Of a stretch of 64,000 nucleotides of DNA, positions 1-7,860 are shown piece by piece; within the stretch, counting starts at the first letter, position 1; every line of letters starts with the position of its first letter. This DNA comes from Pseudomonadota bacterium (GTDB taxonomy: Bacteria > Pseudomonadota > Alphaproteobacteria > Rhizobiales > Phreatobacteraceae), in contig JAIUOO010000001.1 in NCBI GenBank assembly GCA_020161695.1, forward strand, positions 534,768 through 598,767. Direction: 5' to 3'. The translations under genes and the position numbers were made by a program. The notes beneath the pieces were generated by a model. It searched no databases. It saw only the letters and a program-made list of their open reading frames with translations, and was not told the origin of the DNA.

Positions 1-375
1 TCGGCGATCCAGTCGGGCGGGCTCGGCTTCCTGCTCGGTACGGTGTTCGGCGACTTCGCCGGCGGCACGGCCGTCGTTCTTGCCTCGCGCGCGCTGATCC
101 AGAGCGCCTTCTCGCGCGATGCGGAGCGGCAGGCCGATGCCTTCGGCGTCGATCTCATGCTCAAGGCCGGCGGCAACCCGGAAGGCCTCGCAGGCTTCTT
201 CACCTCGCTCGGGGCCGGCGCTCCCGGCGCGCTGTCGTGGATCACCAGCCACCCTGCCAATGCCGAACGGGAGCGCGCCATTCTGGAGATGGCCCGGGGA
301 CGGGCACGTTCAGCACCGGCGCTGACGCCGGAACAATGGACAGCCCTCCGGGCGATCTGCCAGAAAACGGAATAG
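1..375 (+). CDS. M48-family metallopeptidase, C-terminal part
   Basis: The gene enters from the left edge in frame 1, so only about 124 C-terminal residues are visible. The segment SRDAERQADAFGVDLM matches the third zinc-ligand region of M48 (HtpX/Ste24-like) peptidases, where a glutamate in an ExxAD context follows the upstream HExxH motif, which here lies outside the window. The later SHPANAERERAI stretch (cf. SHPxxxxR) also fits soluble or lipid-anchored M48 proteases that act in the envelope. A Gly-rich hydrophobic piece precedes the ExxAD motif. The next gene starts about 50 bases downstream on the same strand, so co-transcription is possible. The N-terminus, any signal peptide and the HExxH motif cannot be checked here. 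Confidence 0.75.
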   Translation, partial: SAIQSGGLGFLLGTVFGDFAGGTAVVLASRALIQSAFSRDAERQADAFGVDLMLKAGGNPEGLAGFFTSLGAGAPGALSWITSHPANAERERAILEMARGRARSAPALTPEQWTALRAICQKTE

Positions 376-424
376 GATCGCCGCCGGGCGGTTCGCACGC
401 GACAATGCCGGTTCCAGCGCCTTC

Positions 425-1213
425 ATGAGCCTTTCCCGCCGCGCCCTCGTCGAGCCGACCTCGCGCCTCGCGGTCTGGAGCCTGCGCGTGGTGCTCGCCG
501 GCTGCGCCTGCGCGGCGGTGGCCGTGCTTGCGGCGCGTTCCGACTGGCTCGACGGCGCGCAGGCCGTCACCGCCCTGACCATCGGCCTCGGCGTCGTGGC
601 CCTCGGAATGGCCATGGCCCTCGCCGCCGGCACGACGATCTGGTTCACCGGCTATCGCGGTGCGCGCTTCGCCGCCCTCGCCGTGCTCGCCGGCCTCGCG
701 GTCTCCGCCTATCCGGCGACGCTCACCGCCATCGGCTGGACGCTGCCGGCCATCACCGACATCACCACGGATCCGATGGACCCGCCGGCCTTCGAGGTCG
801 TCGCGGCCGTCCGGCCGGCCGGCGCCAATCCCCTGCGCTACCCGGCCGCGCTCGCGCCAGTCCAGCGGCGGCTCTATCCCGAGATCAGGGCGATCGAGGT
901 CGATCTGCCGGCCAGCGACGTCAACGACATCGTCACCGAACTGATCGACAGCCAGCGCTGGCGCATCCTCGACCAGGCCGACTATCGCGGCCCCGGCCGC
1001 GACGGCCGCTTCGAGATGGTCACCCGGTCGCTGATCCTCGGCCTCAGGGACGATATCGTGATCCGCATTCGCCATGTGAATGGCAGGTCCCGCATCGACA
1101 TGCGCTCGGCGGCGCGCTACGGGGCCCAGGATTTCGGCGTCAATGCGCGGCGGGTCATCGCCGCGCTGGACGAGATGCGGACGGCCGCGCGGCGCGTCCA
1201 GCGGGAGCGATAG
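425..1213 (+). CDS. DUF1499 family membrane protein
   Basis: This 262-residue protein has three hydrophobic segments in its first ~120 residues (about 18-38, 50-75 and 82-105). A soluble C-terminal domain of the DUF1499 type follows, recognisable from DPMDPPAF, EVDLPASDV and a final basic helix. DUF1499 proteins are common in alphaproteobacteria and have no agreed function. The gene lies 50 bases after the M48 peptidase gene and 6 bases before the M20 peptidase gene, so the three probably form one transcript. No catalytic residues are apparent. The family assignment is by eye and fairly confident; any role in envelope maintenance would be a guess from the neighbours. Confidence 0.7.
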   Translation: MSLSRRALVEPTSRLAVWSLRVVLAGCACAAVAVLAARSDWLDGAQAVTALTIGLGVVALGMAMALAAGTTIWFTGYRGARFAALAVLAGLAVSAYPATLTAIGWTLPAITDITTDPMDPPAFEVVAAVRPAGANPLRYPAALAPVQRRLYPEIRAIEVDLPASDVNDIVTELIDSQRWRILDQADYRGPGRDGRFEMVTRSLILGLRDDIVIRIRHVNGRSRIDMRSAARYGAQDFGVNARRVIAALDEMRTAARRVQRER

Positions 1214-1219
1214 GACATC

Positions 1220-2365
1220 ATGAGCCTGAAGGCAGCCACCATTCCCCTGCACGAGGACGAGGTGATCGAGGGCATCCGCCGCTGGGTGACCATCGAGAGC
1301 CCGACCTACGACGCCTCCGGCATCGAAGCGGTGCTGGACGAGGTCGAGAAGGACTTCGAGGGCCTGCCCGTCACCTTCGACCGGCGGCCCGGCGTGGACG
1401 GCTATGCCGGCATCCTCAAGGTTTCGACCGCGGAGCCGTCGAACGAGAAGCCGATCCTCGTCCTCACCCACATGGACACCGTCCACCCCAAGGGCACGCT
1501 GACCGGCCGCCTGCCGTTCCGGCGTGATGGCGACAAGCTGTTCGGGCCCGGTCTCTACGACATGAAGGGCGGCGCCTATCTGGCCGTCGCCGGCTATCGC
1601 GCACTGATCAGGGCCGGCGTCACGCCGGCCCGGCCGGTCACCTTCCTGTTCACGCCGGACGAAGAGGTCGGCAGCCCCACCTCGCGCGCGGCGATCGAGG
1701 AGGAGGCGCGCAAGGCGGCCTATGTGCTGGTCACCGAACCTGCCCGCGACGGCGGCAGGATCGTCACCGCCCGCAAGGGCGTCGGCCGCTTCCATCTGGT
1801 CACCCACGGCAGGCCGGCCCATGCCGGCGCGCGCCACCAGGACGGCCGCAGCGCGATCCGCGAGATGGCCCACCAGATCCTCGCCGTCGAAGGCATGACC
1901 GACTATGCGCGCGGCATCACCACGACGGTCGGTCTGGTCAAGGGCGGCTCGGCCGCCAATGTCACGCCCGAGACGTGCACGGCGGAGATCGACCTGCGCG
2001 TGCCGGATCCGGCCGTCGGCAAGGAGATGGTCGACCGCATCCTCGGCCTGAAACCGGTCGATCCCGACGTTACCGTGCGGGTGGAGGGCGACATCAACCG
2101 TCCCGCCTATCCGAAGACGACCATGATCGTGGACATGCTGGAGCGGGCGCAGGCCGTCGCGCGTTCGATAGGCTTCGACCTGCAAGACTGCCCGATGACC
2201 GGCGGCGGCTCGGACGGCAACTTCACCGCCGCGCTCGGCGTGCCGACGCTGGACGGGCTGGGTATAGACGGCGCGGGTGCCCATACGCTCGACGAACACG
2301 GGCTGGTGTCGTCGATCCTCCCGCGCGCGCGCCTGCTCGCGGGCCTGATGGAAACCCTGCGATAG
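1220..2365 (+). CDS. M20-family metallopeptidase (glutamate carboxypeptidase-like)
   Basis: This 381-residue cytosolic-type protein has the M20 two-zinc hydrolase layout. LTHMDTVHPKG carries the first metal His and its Asp, GPGLYDMKGG carries the bridging Asp, and FTPDEEVGS carries the catalytic Glu-Glu pair. VTEPARDG supplies a further ligand, and GGGSDGNF and GAHTLDEHG lie near the C-terminus. A dimerisation insert sits in the middle (about residues 185-295). The pattern resembles the carboxypeptidase G2/ArgE/DapE branch, which releases C-terminal Glu or deacylates amino acids; the substrate cannot be read from sequence. No signal peptide is visible. The start follows the DUF1499 stop by 6 bases. 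A convergent hairpin lies just after the stop. Confidence 0.85.
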   Translation: MSLKAATIPLHEDEVIEGIRRWVTIESPTYDASGIEAVLDEVEKDFEGLPVTFDRRPGVDGYAGILKVSTAEPSNEKPILVLTHMDTVHPKGTLTGRLPFRRDGDKLFGPGLYDMKGGAYLAVAGYRALIRAGVTPARPVTFLFTPDEEVGSPTSRAAIEEEARKAAYVLVTEPARDGGRIVTARKGVGRFHLVTHGRPAHAGARHQDGRSAIREMAHQILAVEGMTDYARGITTTVGLVKGGSAANVTPETCTAEIDLRVPDPAVGKEMVDRILGLKPVDPDVTVRVEGDINRPAYPKTTMIVDMLERAQAVARSIGFDLQDCPMTGGGSDGNFTAALGVPTLDGLGIDGAGAHTLDEHGLVSSILPRARLLAGLMETLR

Positions 2366-2404
2366 CGCGATGACGGTCAGGAGATCGGCGCGCTGACACG
2401 ACAA

Positions 2405-2425
2405 GGCCGGGCTCGCCGCCCGGCC
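2405..2425. terminator. Bidirectional hairpin between convergent genes
   Basis: GGCCGGGC and GCCCGGCC form a perfect 8-bp stem around a 5-base loop. It lies between the ends of the M20 peptidase gene (+) and the outer membrane protein gene (-). No clear T-tract follows on either strand, so calling it a terminator rests on its position. Confidence 0.45.
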
Positions 2426-2463
2426 TCGATGCCTTGCTTGCCGAATAGGTGAGCGATGACCCG

Positions 2464-3240
2464 TTACCGGACGGCCGTCGCCCCGAAGCGGTAGTTGAAG
2501 CCCACCCGCACGATCCACTCCGACGACTGGACGTTCATGCTGTAGCACTGGACGCAGCCGTTGGCGGCGGGCGAGTCCGAGTAGAAGAAGCGCCCGAAAT
2601 CGGCGTAGAGAACCTCGCCCTTCATCGACCAGTTGCCGCCCAGCGCATATTCGGCGCCGGCGCCGACGGTCCAGCCAATGCGGGTCGCCCTGGCAGGCGC
2701 GCGGTTGGCGGCGGCGAGAACGAGCAACGCCTCGTTGTTCACGGAGAAGCCCGCAGCGGCAAGGCCGCCCGTCACATAAAGCAGCCACCGGTCAGCCGCA
2801 AAACCGAGGCGGAGCCTGGCGGTCGCCAGCCAGCGCTGATCCGTGTGAAAGCGCCGAAGCGGGTTGGAACCGGCGACGATGGCGGCCGCGTTCGGACCGG
2901 CCATGCCCTTGGCGAAGACCCCCGAGGCATCGAGCTCGACGCCGAGGACGACCTGGTTCATCTGGTAGTTGTAGCCGAGCTGGCCGCCGAAGATCGGACC
3001 CGTGAAATGGTACCTGCCGGTCATATCGGCGCCGACCGGGAAGAACGCGTCAGGCACGCCAGCCCTGTCGCCGCCATAGGTCTGCCGGCTCTGGCCCGCG
3101 ACGAGGCCGAACGAGGGACCGGCATAGAACCCGGTCCATGTATAGGCGGGTGCACTCAAGGTCGGCATGGCCGGATCGGCCGCAAAGGCCGAACCCGTGG
3201 ACACCAACGCCATGGAAATGCCGAAAAGGAACCTGCGCAT
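2464..3240 (-). CDS. Outer membrane beta-barrel protein (Omp25-like)
   Basis: The mature protein is a small outer membrane barrel of the Omp25/RopB type common in Hyphomicrobiales. The chosen start (MRRFLFGIS) gives 258 residues with a clear signal peptide ending at SAFA, and has the purine-rich GGGGGATGAC just upstream. An upstream in-frame ATG at 3303 would add 21 residues in front of the signal peptide and is unlikely. Typical features are YTWTGFYAG at the mature N-terminus, alternating aromatic beta strands, GQLGYNYQ and a terminal VRVGFNYRF strand. It is monocistronic and convergent with the M20 peptidase gene. Such proteins contribute to envelope stability; a specific ligand is not known. 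Confidence 0.85.
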   Translation of the reverse strand: MRRFLFGISMALVSTGSAFAADPAMPTLSAPAYTWTGFYAGPSFGLVAGQSRQTYGGDRAGVPDAFFPVGADMTGRYHFTGPIFGGQLGYNYQMNQVVLGVELDASGVFAKGMAGPNAAAIVAGSNPLRRFHTDQRWLATARLRLGFAADRWLLYVTGGLAAAGFSVNNEALLVLAAANRAPARATRIGWTVGAGAEYALGGNWSMKGEVLYADFGRFFYSDSPAANGCVQCYSMNVQSSEWIVRVGFNYRFGATAVR

Positions 3241-3308
3241 GTCATCCCCCAAACCAAGACCGTTGATGTGGAAGGAAGAACAAAAATCTACCGGCGGCAA
3301 CAACTCGC

Positions 3309-3324
3309 CACATCAATTAATGTG
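3309..3324. promoter_or_regulatory. Inverted repeat upstream of the outer membrane protein gene
   Basis: CACAT and ATGTG flank a 6-base AT-rich core, in an AT-rich patch about 70 bases upstream of the barrel gene. It could be a regulator site for that gene. I could not place convincing -35 and -10 boxes around it. The rest of the 3241-3518 gap shows nothing else I recognise. Confidence 0.25.
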
Positions 3325-3518
3325 ATTGTCTTGGCTTGTGGTATTCTGGTCACGTTGCCCCGCTGCACGACGAAGGTGCGTTGCTCCGAGGCTGCAGCCG
3401 CAGTGGAAACCATCCGCTAACGAAGCAGCCAATTCCCTCGACAGCGCCGCCGCTCGGAAACCGCGCGGTAAGCCACAGGCGTCAGTCTGGTCCGGATCAC
3501 TTCCCAAGGGGCGGTTCG

Positions 3519-3713
3519 ATGGCCGAGATGTGCGGGAACTGCAAGAACTTCTTCGAGCCGCGCGTGGGCGGCGTCTGCCGCGCGCATCCGCCGGTCGCGC
3601 GTGCCGACGGCACGGCAACATGGCCGGCCGTCTCGCGCAGCGACTGGTGCGGCGAGTACAAGGTGGCACCGCCGCCGGCGAACCCCGGCATTCGCAGGCT
3701 GGCGACGGCCTGA
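3519..3713 (+). CDS. Small cysteine-rich protein, putative metal-binding
   Basis: This 64-residue protein has four cysteines (C5, C8, C20, C44) plus H23 in an arrangement CxxC-x11-C-x23-C, with the final one in a WCGEY context. That spacing suggests a small zinc-ribbon-like or Fe-S fold, but I do not recognise a named family. The start is supported by AAGGGG nine bases upstream. A longer in-frame opening back to 3336 has unrelated, low-complexity coding and is not credible. The gene stands alone between the barrel gene and tRNA-Pro. The C-terminal ~18 residues are Pro/Ala-rich and probably disordered. Its function is unknown. Confidence 0.6.
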   Translation: MAEMCGNCKNFFEPRVGGVCRAHPPVARADGTATWPAVSRSDWCGEYKVAPPPANPGIRRLATA

Positions 3714-3855
3714 GCTGACGCTTCAGGGCGCGAAACTCACGAAACAGGCGCAGATCACGCAGCCGGAGCGACGCCCGGCGGCGGCGCAATCTTCGATGCT
3801 GCATGGTGAAATCTGTTCGCCGAGGCTCCCAACCTGCGCAAATCCGAAGGTGCGC

Positions 3856-3932
3856 TGGTCGGAGTGGCAGGATTTGAACCTGCGACCCCCACGTCCCGAA
3901 CGTGGTGCGCTACCAGACTGCGCTACACTCCG
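3856..3932 (-). tRNA. tRNA-Pro (anticodon CGG)
   Basis: Read on the minus strand, the sequence folds as a 77-base tRNA. The acceptor stem is CGGAGTG/CACTCCG, a D-arm contains AGTCTGGTAGC, and the anticodon stem CCACG/CGTGG holds loop TTCGGGA. The T-arm contains GGTTCAAATCC. The anticodon is CGG, decoding CCG as proline. The 3' CCA is encoded. No integrase or duplicated 3' end is nearby, so there is no sign of use as an attachment site. Confidence 0.95.
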
Positions 3933-4054
3933 CCTCGCGAACAGGCCGCGTGTATAGCGGCGGCTTCGGCGGTGCGCAACCCCATCGCGACGTCCAATTC
4001 ACGGCCATGCGCGGGCACTCGACGGCAGCCTCGCCCTCCCCCTAGATTGCTGAC

Positions 4055-4900
4055 ATGACGACGCATTCCTTCGACGCCGTCGCCTTTGCGGGAGGCGGCA
4101 ACCGCTGCTACTGGCAGGGCGGCTTCTGGGACGCGCTGAATGCCGTCCGCCCGCAGCGGCCCGGCCTGGTCGTCGGCGTCTCGGCCGGCGCCTTCCAGGC
4201 CTGTTTCTCGCTGATCGGCGAAGGCGACCGCGTCCGCCGCATCGTCATCGATGCCTGCGCCACCATCGACGAGGAAATGGACTGGCGGCAGGTGCTGAAA
4301 GGTCGCTCGCCCTTCGTCGTTGCCGGCCTCTACCGCGACCTGCTGACCGAGATCTTCGGCGAACTGGAGCTGGCGGCGCTGAAGGCCGCGCCCGAAGTGC
4401 TGATCCAGCTGACGCACCCGCCGCGCTTCATGCCCTCGCTGGTCGCGGCCTATGCCGCCATCGGCGCCTACCAGATCGAGAAGGTCTGGCTGGGCGCCGC
4501 CCATTCGCGCGCGGGACGGCATGTCGGGCTGTTCCCGAGCTGGGTGTCGACCCATGAGGTCGCCGGCCCCGCGGACCTCGTCGCGGCGCTGATGGGCACG
4601 GCCGCCGTGCCGCCCTTCATGCCGGTGGGCGAGGTCAACGGCCGCCCTGCCCTCGATGGCGGGCTGGTCGACAATCCGCCGGTGGACAAGATCGCCGAGA
4701 TCGAGGCTCGCGGCGGGCGCACGCTGGTGCTGACGACGCGGGCGGGCCCCGCCATGCCCGGGGTCGAGAATCGGACCGTGGTGCGCCCCTCGGTGCCGAT
4801 CCTGACCAGCCGCTTCGCCGTGACGGACGGCGCTGCGATCCGCGCGGCCTATGAGCTGGGCGTGAGGGACGGCGAGGCCTTCGCCAAGGGGCTCGGCTGA
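4055..4900 (+). CDS. Patatin-like phospholipase family protein
   Basis: This 281-residue protein has the patatin signature set. FAGGGNRC near the N-terminus gives the oxyanion-hole glycine run, GVSAGAFQ gives the GxSxG nucleophile serine (about residue 49), and LDGGLVDNPP gives the DGG catalytic aspartate (about residue 205). Ser and Asp form the catalytic dyad of bacterial patatin acyl hydrolases such as RssA-like proteins. No signal peptide is visible, so a cytosolic or membrane-associated lipid hydrolase is likely; the substrate is unknown. Its 3' end overlaps the convergent HAD hydrolase gene by 52 bases, so the last ~17 codons of both genes share DNA. Confidence 0.88.
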   Translation: MTTHSFDAVAFAGGGNRCYWQGGFWDALNAVRPQRPGLVVGVSAGAFQACFSLIGEGDRVRRIVIDACATIDEEMDWRQVLKGRSPFVVAGLYRDLLTEIFGELELAALKAAPEVLIQLTHPPRFMPSLVAAYAAIGAYQIEKVWLGAAHSRAGRHVGLFPSWVSTHEVAGPADLVAALMGTAAVPPFMPVGEVNGRPALDGGLVDNPPVDKIAEIEARGGRTLVLTTRAGPAMPGVENRTVVRPSVPILTSRFAVTDGAAIRAAYELGVRDGEAFAKGLG

Positions 4901-5610
4901 GCCGCGCCGGCGAGACCGTCCAGCCAGCCGCCGAGCTCCATGAAGGAGGGCAGCACGACATCCGCATGCAGGTGGAAATCGTCCGGCACCAGCGGCCCGG
5001 ATGTCACGCCGACCGCGACCACGCCAGCCGCGCGCGCCGCATGCATGTCGTGAAGGCTGTCGCCGATCATCGCGACCTCCTGCGGATGCATGCCGAAGGC
5101 GTCGAGGAAGGCGGTGATCTGGCCGGGAGCGGGCTTGCGGCCATGGCCTGAATCCCAGCCGACGATGTAGTCGAAGTGGTGGTCGATGCCGAGCCGCGCG
5201 GTCTGATGGCGCGCGCCCTTCTCGGAATCGTTGGTGACGACGCCCAGCGTCAGGCCCCGCGCCTTGAGCGCGCCGATGGCGCCGGCGGGATCGCCGATCG
5301 GGGTCAACCCCGCGAGACCTTCCTCGACGAACAGGAACTCCATCTCATCGGTGACGGCAGCCGAGAACGGCAGCCCCAGTGCCTCGGCCCAGAGCGGGCC
5401 GTAATCGGCGGCGGAGCCCGCGACCAGCGGCGAGGTCGGCATGAAGCGCATGGCGGCCTCGTCGAAATGCGACACGGCCATCAAGCGCTCGATGCCCGGG
5501 CGCTGGCCCTTCGCCATGCGTTCCATCACGCGGAAGGCGGCCGGGCCCCAGGTGCGGTCGAAATCGACGAAGGTGCCGTCCTTGTCGAGGAGAATGGCGC
5601 GAATGGTCAT
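4849..5610 (-). CDS. HAD-family hydrolase (phosphoglycolate phosphatase-like)
   Basis: The 253-residue protein shows the four HAD motifs. LLDKDGTFVDF supplies the nucleophile Asp, although its spelling DKDGT differs from the common DxDGT. VVTNDSEKG supplies motif II, the GRKPAPGQ lysine motif III, and MIGDSLHDMHAA motif IV. An alpha-helical cap lies between motifs I and II, as in subfamily I phosphatases such as Gph. The start MTIRAILL is preceded by AGGAAG; an upstream in-frame extension to 5739 would run over the thrC start region and is rejected. It is divergent from thrC. The physiological substrate is not determinable here. Confidence 0.82.
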   Translation of the reverse strand: MTIRAILLDKDGTFVDFDRTWGPAAFRVMERMAKGQRPGIERLMAVSHFDEAAMRFMPTSPLVAGSAADYGPLWAEALGLPFSAAVTDEMEFLFVEEGLAGLTPIGDPAGAIGALKARGLTLGVVTNDSEKGARHQTARLGIDHHFDYIVGWDSGHGRKPAPGQITAFLDAFGMHPQEVAMIGDSLHDMHAARAAGVVAVGVTSGPLVPDDFHLHADVVLPSFMELGGWLDGLAGAAQPSPLAKASPSLTPSS

Positions 5611-5737
5611 GGCTGCTTCCTGCTGCGGCGGTGTGACAGGATGATGACCGCGCGTCCAGCATGCCCCGGCGGACTTGCCTTGCCAGGCGCGCCGGCCTAA
5701 TCCCGCGCGACGACCGACCGGCCCGATGGAGGCCCGC

Positions 5738-7150
5738 ATGCGCTATGTTTCGACCCGGGGCGAGGCTCCGGTCCTGAACTTCCCCGATGCCCTGCTCGCC
5801 GGCCTTGCGCGCGACGGCGGCCTCTATGTGCCGGAGACGTGGCCGGCCATGTCTCCGGAGGCTATCGCGGCCCTGTCCGGCCAGCCCTATCAGGAGGTGG
5901 CGCGGCGCGTGCTGGCGCCCTTCGTCGCGGACAGCATCGCCGCAAGCGACCTGTCGCGGATGATCGACGAGGCCTATGCGAGCTTCCGCCACCCCGCCGT
6001 GACGCCGCTCGTCCAGCTGTCGGCCTCCGAATGGGTGCTGGAGCTGTTCCACGGGCCGACGCTCGCCTTCAAGGACTGCGCCATGCAGCTCCTCGGCCGG
6101 CTGATGGACCATGTGCTGAAGGCCCGCGGCCAGCGCGCCACCATCGTCGGCGCGACCTCGGGCGACACCGGCGGCGCGGCCATCGAGGCCTTTCGCGGGC
6201 TCGACCAGGTCGACGTGGTGATCCTGTTCCCGGACGGGCGTGTCTCCGATGTCCAGCGCCGCATGATGACGACGGTGGACGCGCCGAACGTCCACGCCAT
6301 CGCCATCGACGGCACGTTCGACGACTGCCAGGCCATCGTGAAGGCGCTGTTCAACAACCACGCCTTCCGCGACCGCGTGCGCCTTTCCGGCGTCAACTCG
6401 ATCAACTGGGCGCGCATCGTCGCGCAGGTCGTCTATTACTTCGCTGCCGGCGCCGCCCTCGGCGCGCCGCACCGGGCCGCGCGCTATGTCGTGCCCACGG
6501 GCAATTTCGGCGATGTCTTCGCCGGCTATGTCGCCAAGCGCATGGGCCTGCCGATCTCCGAACTGGTGGTCGCGACCAACGTCAACGACATCTTGGAACG
6601 CACGATCCGCACCGGCCGCTACGAGGTGACGGGCGTCGTTGCCACCTCGTCGCCGTCCATGGACATCCAGGTCTCGTCCAATTTCGAGCGGCTGCTGTTC
6701 GACGCCCACGGCCGGGACGCAGGCACCGTGCGCCGGCTGATGGCGGGCCTTGCCCAGTCGAAGAGCTTCACCATCGCCAACGATGCGCTGGGGTCGATTC
6801 GCGCGGAGTTCGCGGCAAGTCGAGCCGACGAGGCCGAGGTTTCCGGCATGATCCGCCAGACGCTGGACAAGGCAGGTTACCTGCTCGACCCGCACACCGC
6901 GGTCGGCATGGTCGCCGCGCGCAAGGTCGCGTCCGATCCTGCCGTGCCCACGGTGGTGCTGTCGACCGCCCATCCCGCGAAATTCCCGGATGCGGTGGAA
7001 GCCGCCTGCGGCACGCGTCCCGGCCTGCCCGCCTGGCTCGGCGACCTGATGGAGGCCCCTGAGCGCATGGCGCATCTGCCGGCCGACGAGAAGGCGGTCG
7101 AGGACTACGTGATGGCCAAGACGCGGGCGGCGGTGGCCGGCGCGGCGTAA
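5738..7150 (+). CDS. thrC: Threonine synthase
   Basis: ThrC converts O-phospho-L-homoserine to threonine using PLP. The 470-residue product matches the long (yeast/E. coli-type) threonine synthase class. It begins MRYVSTRGEAP, has the PLP lysine in GPTLAFKDCAMQ (about residue 115) and ATSGDTGGAAIEAF as the phosphate-binding loop. VPTGNFGDVFAGY and NVNDILER follow downstream. GGAGG six bases before the ATG supports this start over one at 5675. The gene is divergent from the HAD hydrolase and convergent with livF, with only 4 bases between the stops. No attenuator-like leader was seen. Confidence 0.95.
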   Translation: MRYVSTRGEAPVLNFPDALLAGLARDGGLYVPETWPAMSPEAIAALSGQPYQEVARRVLAPFVADSIAASDLSRMIDEAYASFRHPAVTPLVQLSASEWVLELFHGPTLAFKDCAMQLLGRLMDHVLKARGQRATIVGATSGDTGGAAIEAFRGLDQVDVVILFPDGRVSDVQRRMMTTVDAPNVHAIAIDGTFDDCQAIVKALFNNHAFRDRVRLSGVNSINWARIVAQVVYYFAAGAALGAPHRAARYVVPTGNFGDVFAGYVAKRMGLPISELVVATNVNDILERTIRTGRYEVTGVVATSSPSMDIQVSSNFERLLFDAHGRDAGTVRRLMAGLAQSKSFTIANDALGSIRAEFAASRADEAEVSGMIRQTLDKAGYLLDPHTAVGMVAARKVASDPAVPTVVLSTAHPAKFPDAVEAACGTRPGLPAWLGDLMEAPERMAHLPADEKAVEDYVMAKTRAAVAGAA

Positions 7151-7154
7151 GGCC

Positions 7155-7859
7155 TCACATCCCGAGATAGGCTTTCCTGACACGGTCGTCGGCGAGCAGT
7201 TCCTCGCCGGTGCCGGACAGCGTCATGCGGCCGTTCTCCAGCACGTAGCCGCGGCTCGCGAGCCTCAGCGATACCGCCACGTTCTGCTCGACGAGGACGC
7301 AGGTCAGCCCGCCCTCGGCGAGATCGCGGATGGTGCGCAGCACGTCCTGCACGACGGCCGGAGCAAGACCGAGCGAGGGCTCGTCGAACATGACAAGCTC
7401 CGGCTCGCCCATCAGGCAGCGGCCGATGGCGAGCATCTGCTGCTCGCCGCCGGAGAGTGTGCCGGCCGCCTGCGAAGCGCGTTCGAGAAGGCGCGGAAAC
7501 ATCGCATAAACGCGCTCGAGGTTGCGCGCGCGATGCCCGCGGGCGCGCTGGATCATCGCGCCCATGGCGAGGTTCTCGGCGACAGTGAGCGTCGGGAAGA
7601 CCTGCCGGCCCTCGGCGACCTGCCCGATGCCGAGATCGCAGACCTCATGGCTCGGCAGGCCCGTGATGTCGCGGTCCTTGAAGCGGATCGTGCCGGACGC
7701 CGGCCTGTGCATGCCCGCGATGGTGCGGATCAGTGACGTCTTGCCCGCGCCGTTGGCGCCGACAATCGCGACGATGCAGCGCTCCGGAACCTCGAGCGAC
7801 ACCTTGTCGAGGGCCTGCGCGTCGCCGTGGAACACGTCGATGTCGTGGACGAGCAGCAT
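7155..7859 (-). CDS. livF: Branched-chain amino acid ABC transporter ATP-binding protein LivF
   Basis: This 234-residue ABC ATPase has Walker A GANGAGKTS, a Q-loop region near GQVAEGRQVF, signature LSGGEQQM and Walker B LVMFDEPS. The EGRQVFPTLTV stretch is typical of LivF as opposed to LivG. It is the last gene of a five-gene operon and starts 1 base after the livG stop. With LivG it powers uptake through LivH/LivM. The cognate binding protein resembles those for branched-chain amino acids, but such systems in Hyphomicrobiales also import amides, urea or aromatic acids, so the substrate is open. Confidence 0.92.
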   Translation of the reverse strand: MLLVHDIDVFHGDAQALDKVSLEVPERCIVAIVGANGAGKTSLIRTIAGMHRPASGTIRFKDRDITGLPSHEVCDLGIGQVAEGRQVFPTLTVAENLAMGAMIQRARGHRARNLERVYAMFPRLLERASQAAGTLSGGEQQMLAIGRCLMGEPELVMFDEPSLGLAPAVVQDVLRTIRDLAEGGLTCVLVEQNVAVSLRLASRGYVLENGRMTLSGTGEELLADDRVRKAYLGM

Positions 7860-7860
7860 G

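Noticed and set aside
242..2788. 848-codon open frame on the minus strand
   Set aside because: It runs antisense across the DUF1499 and M20 peptidase genes, with low-complexity Arg/Gly/Ala-rich translation. High-GC codon bias opens such antisense frames.
3856..3932. tRNA-Pro as an integration site
   Set aside because: No integrase, no duplicated tRNA 3' end and no composition change in the flanks.
5345..7183. 612-codon minus-strand frame over thrC
   Set aside because: Antisense of a recognised threonine synthase; no family motifs in the translation.
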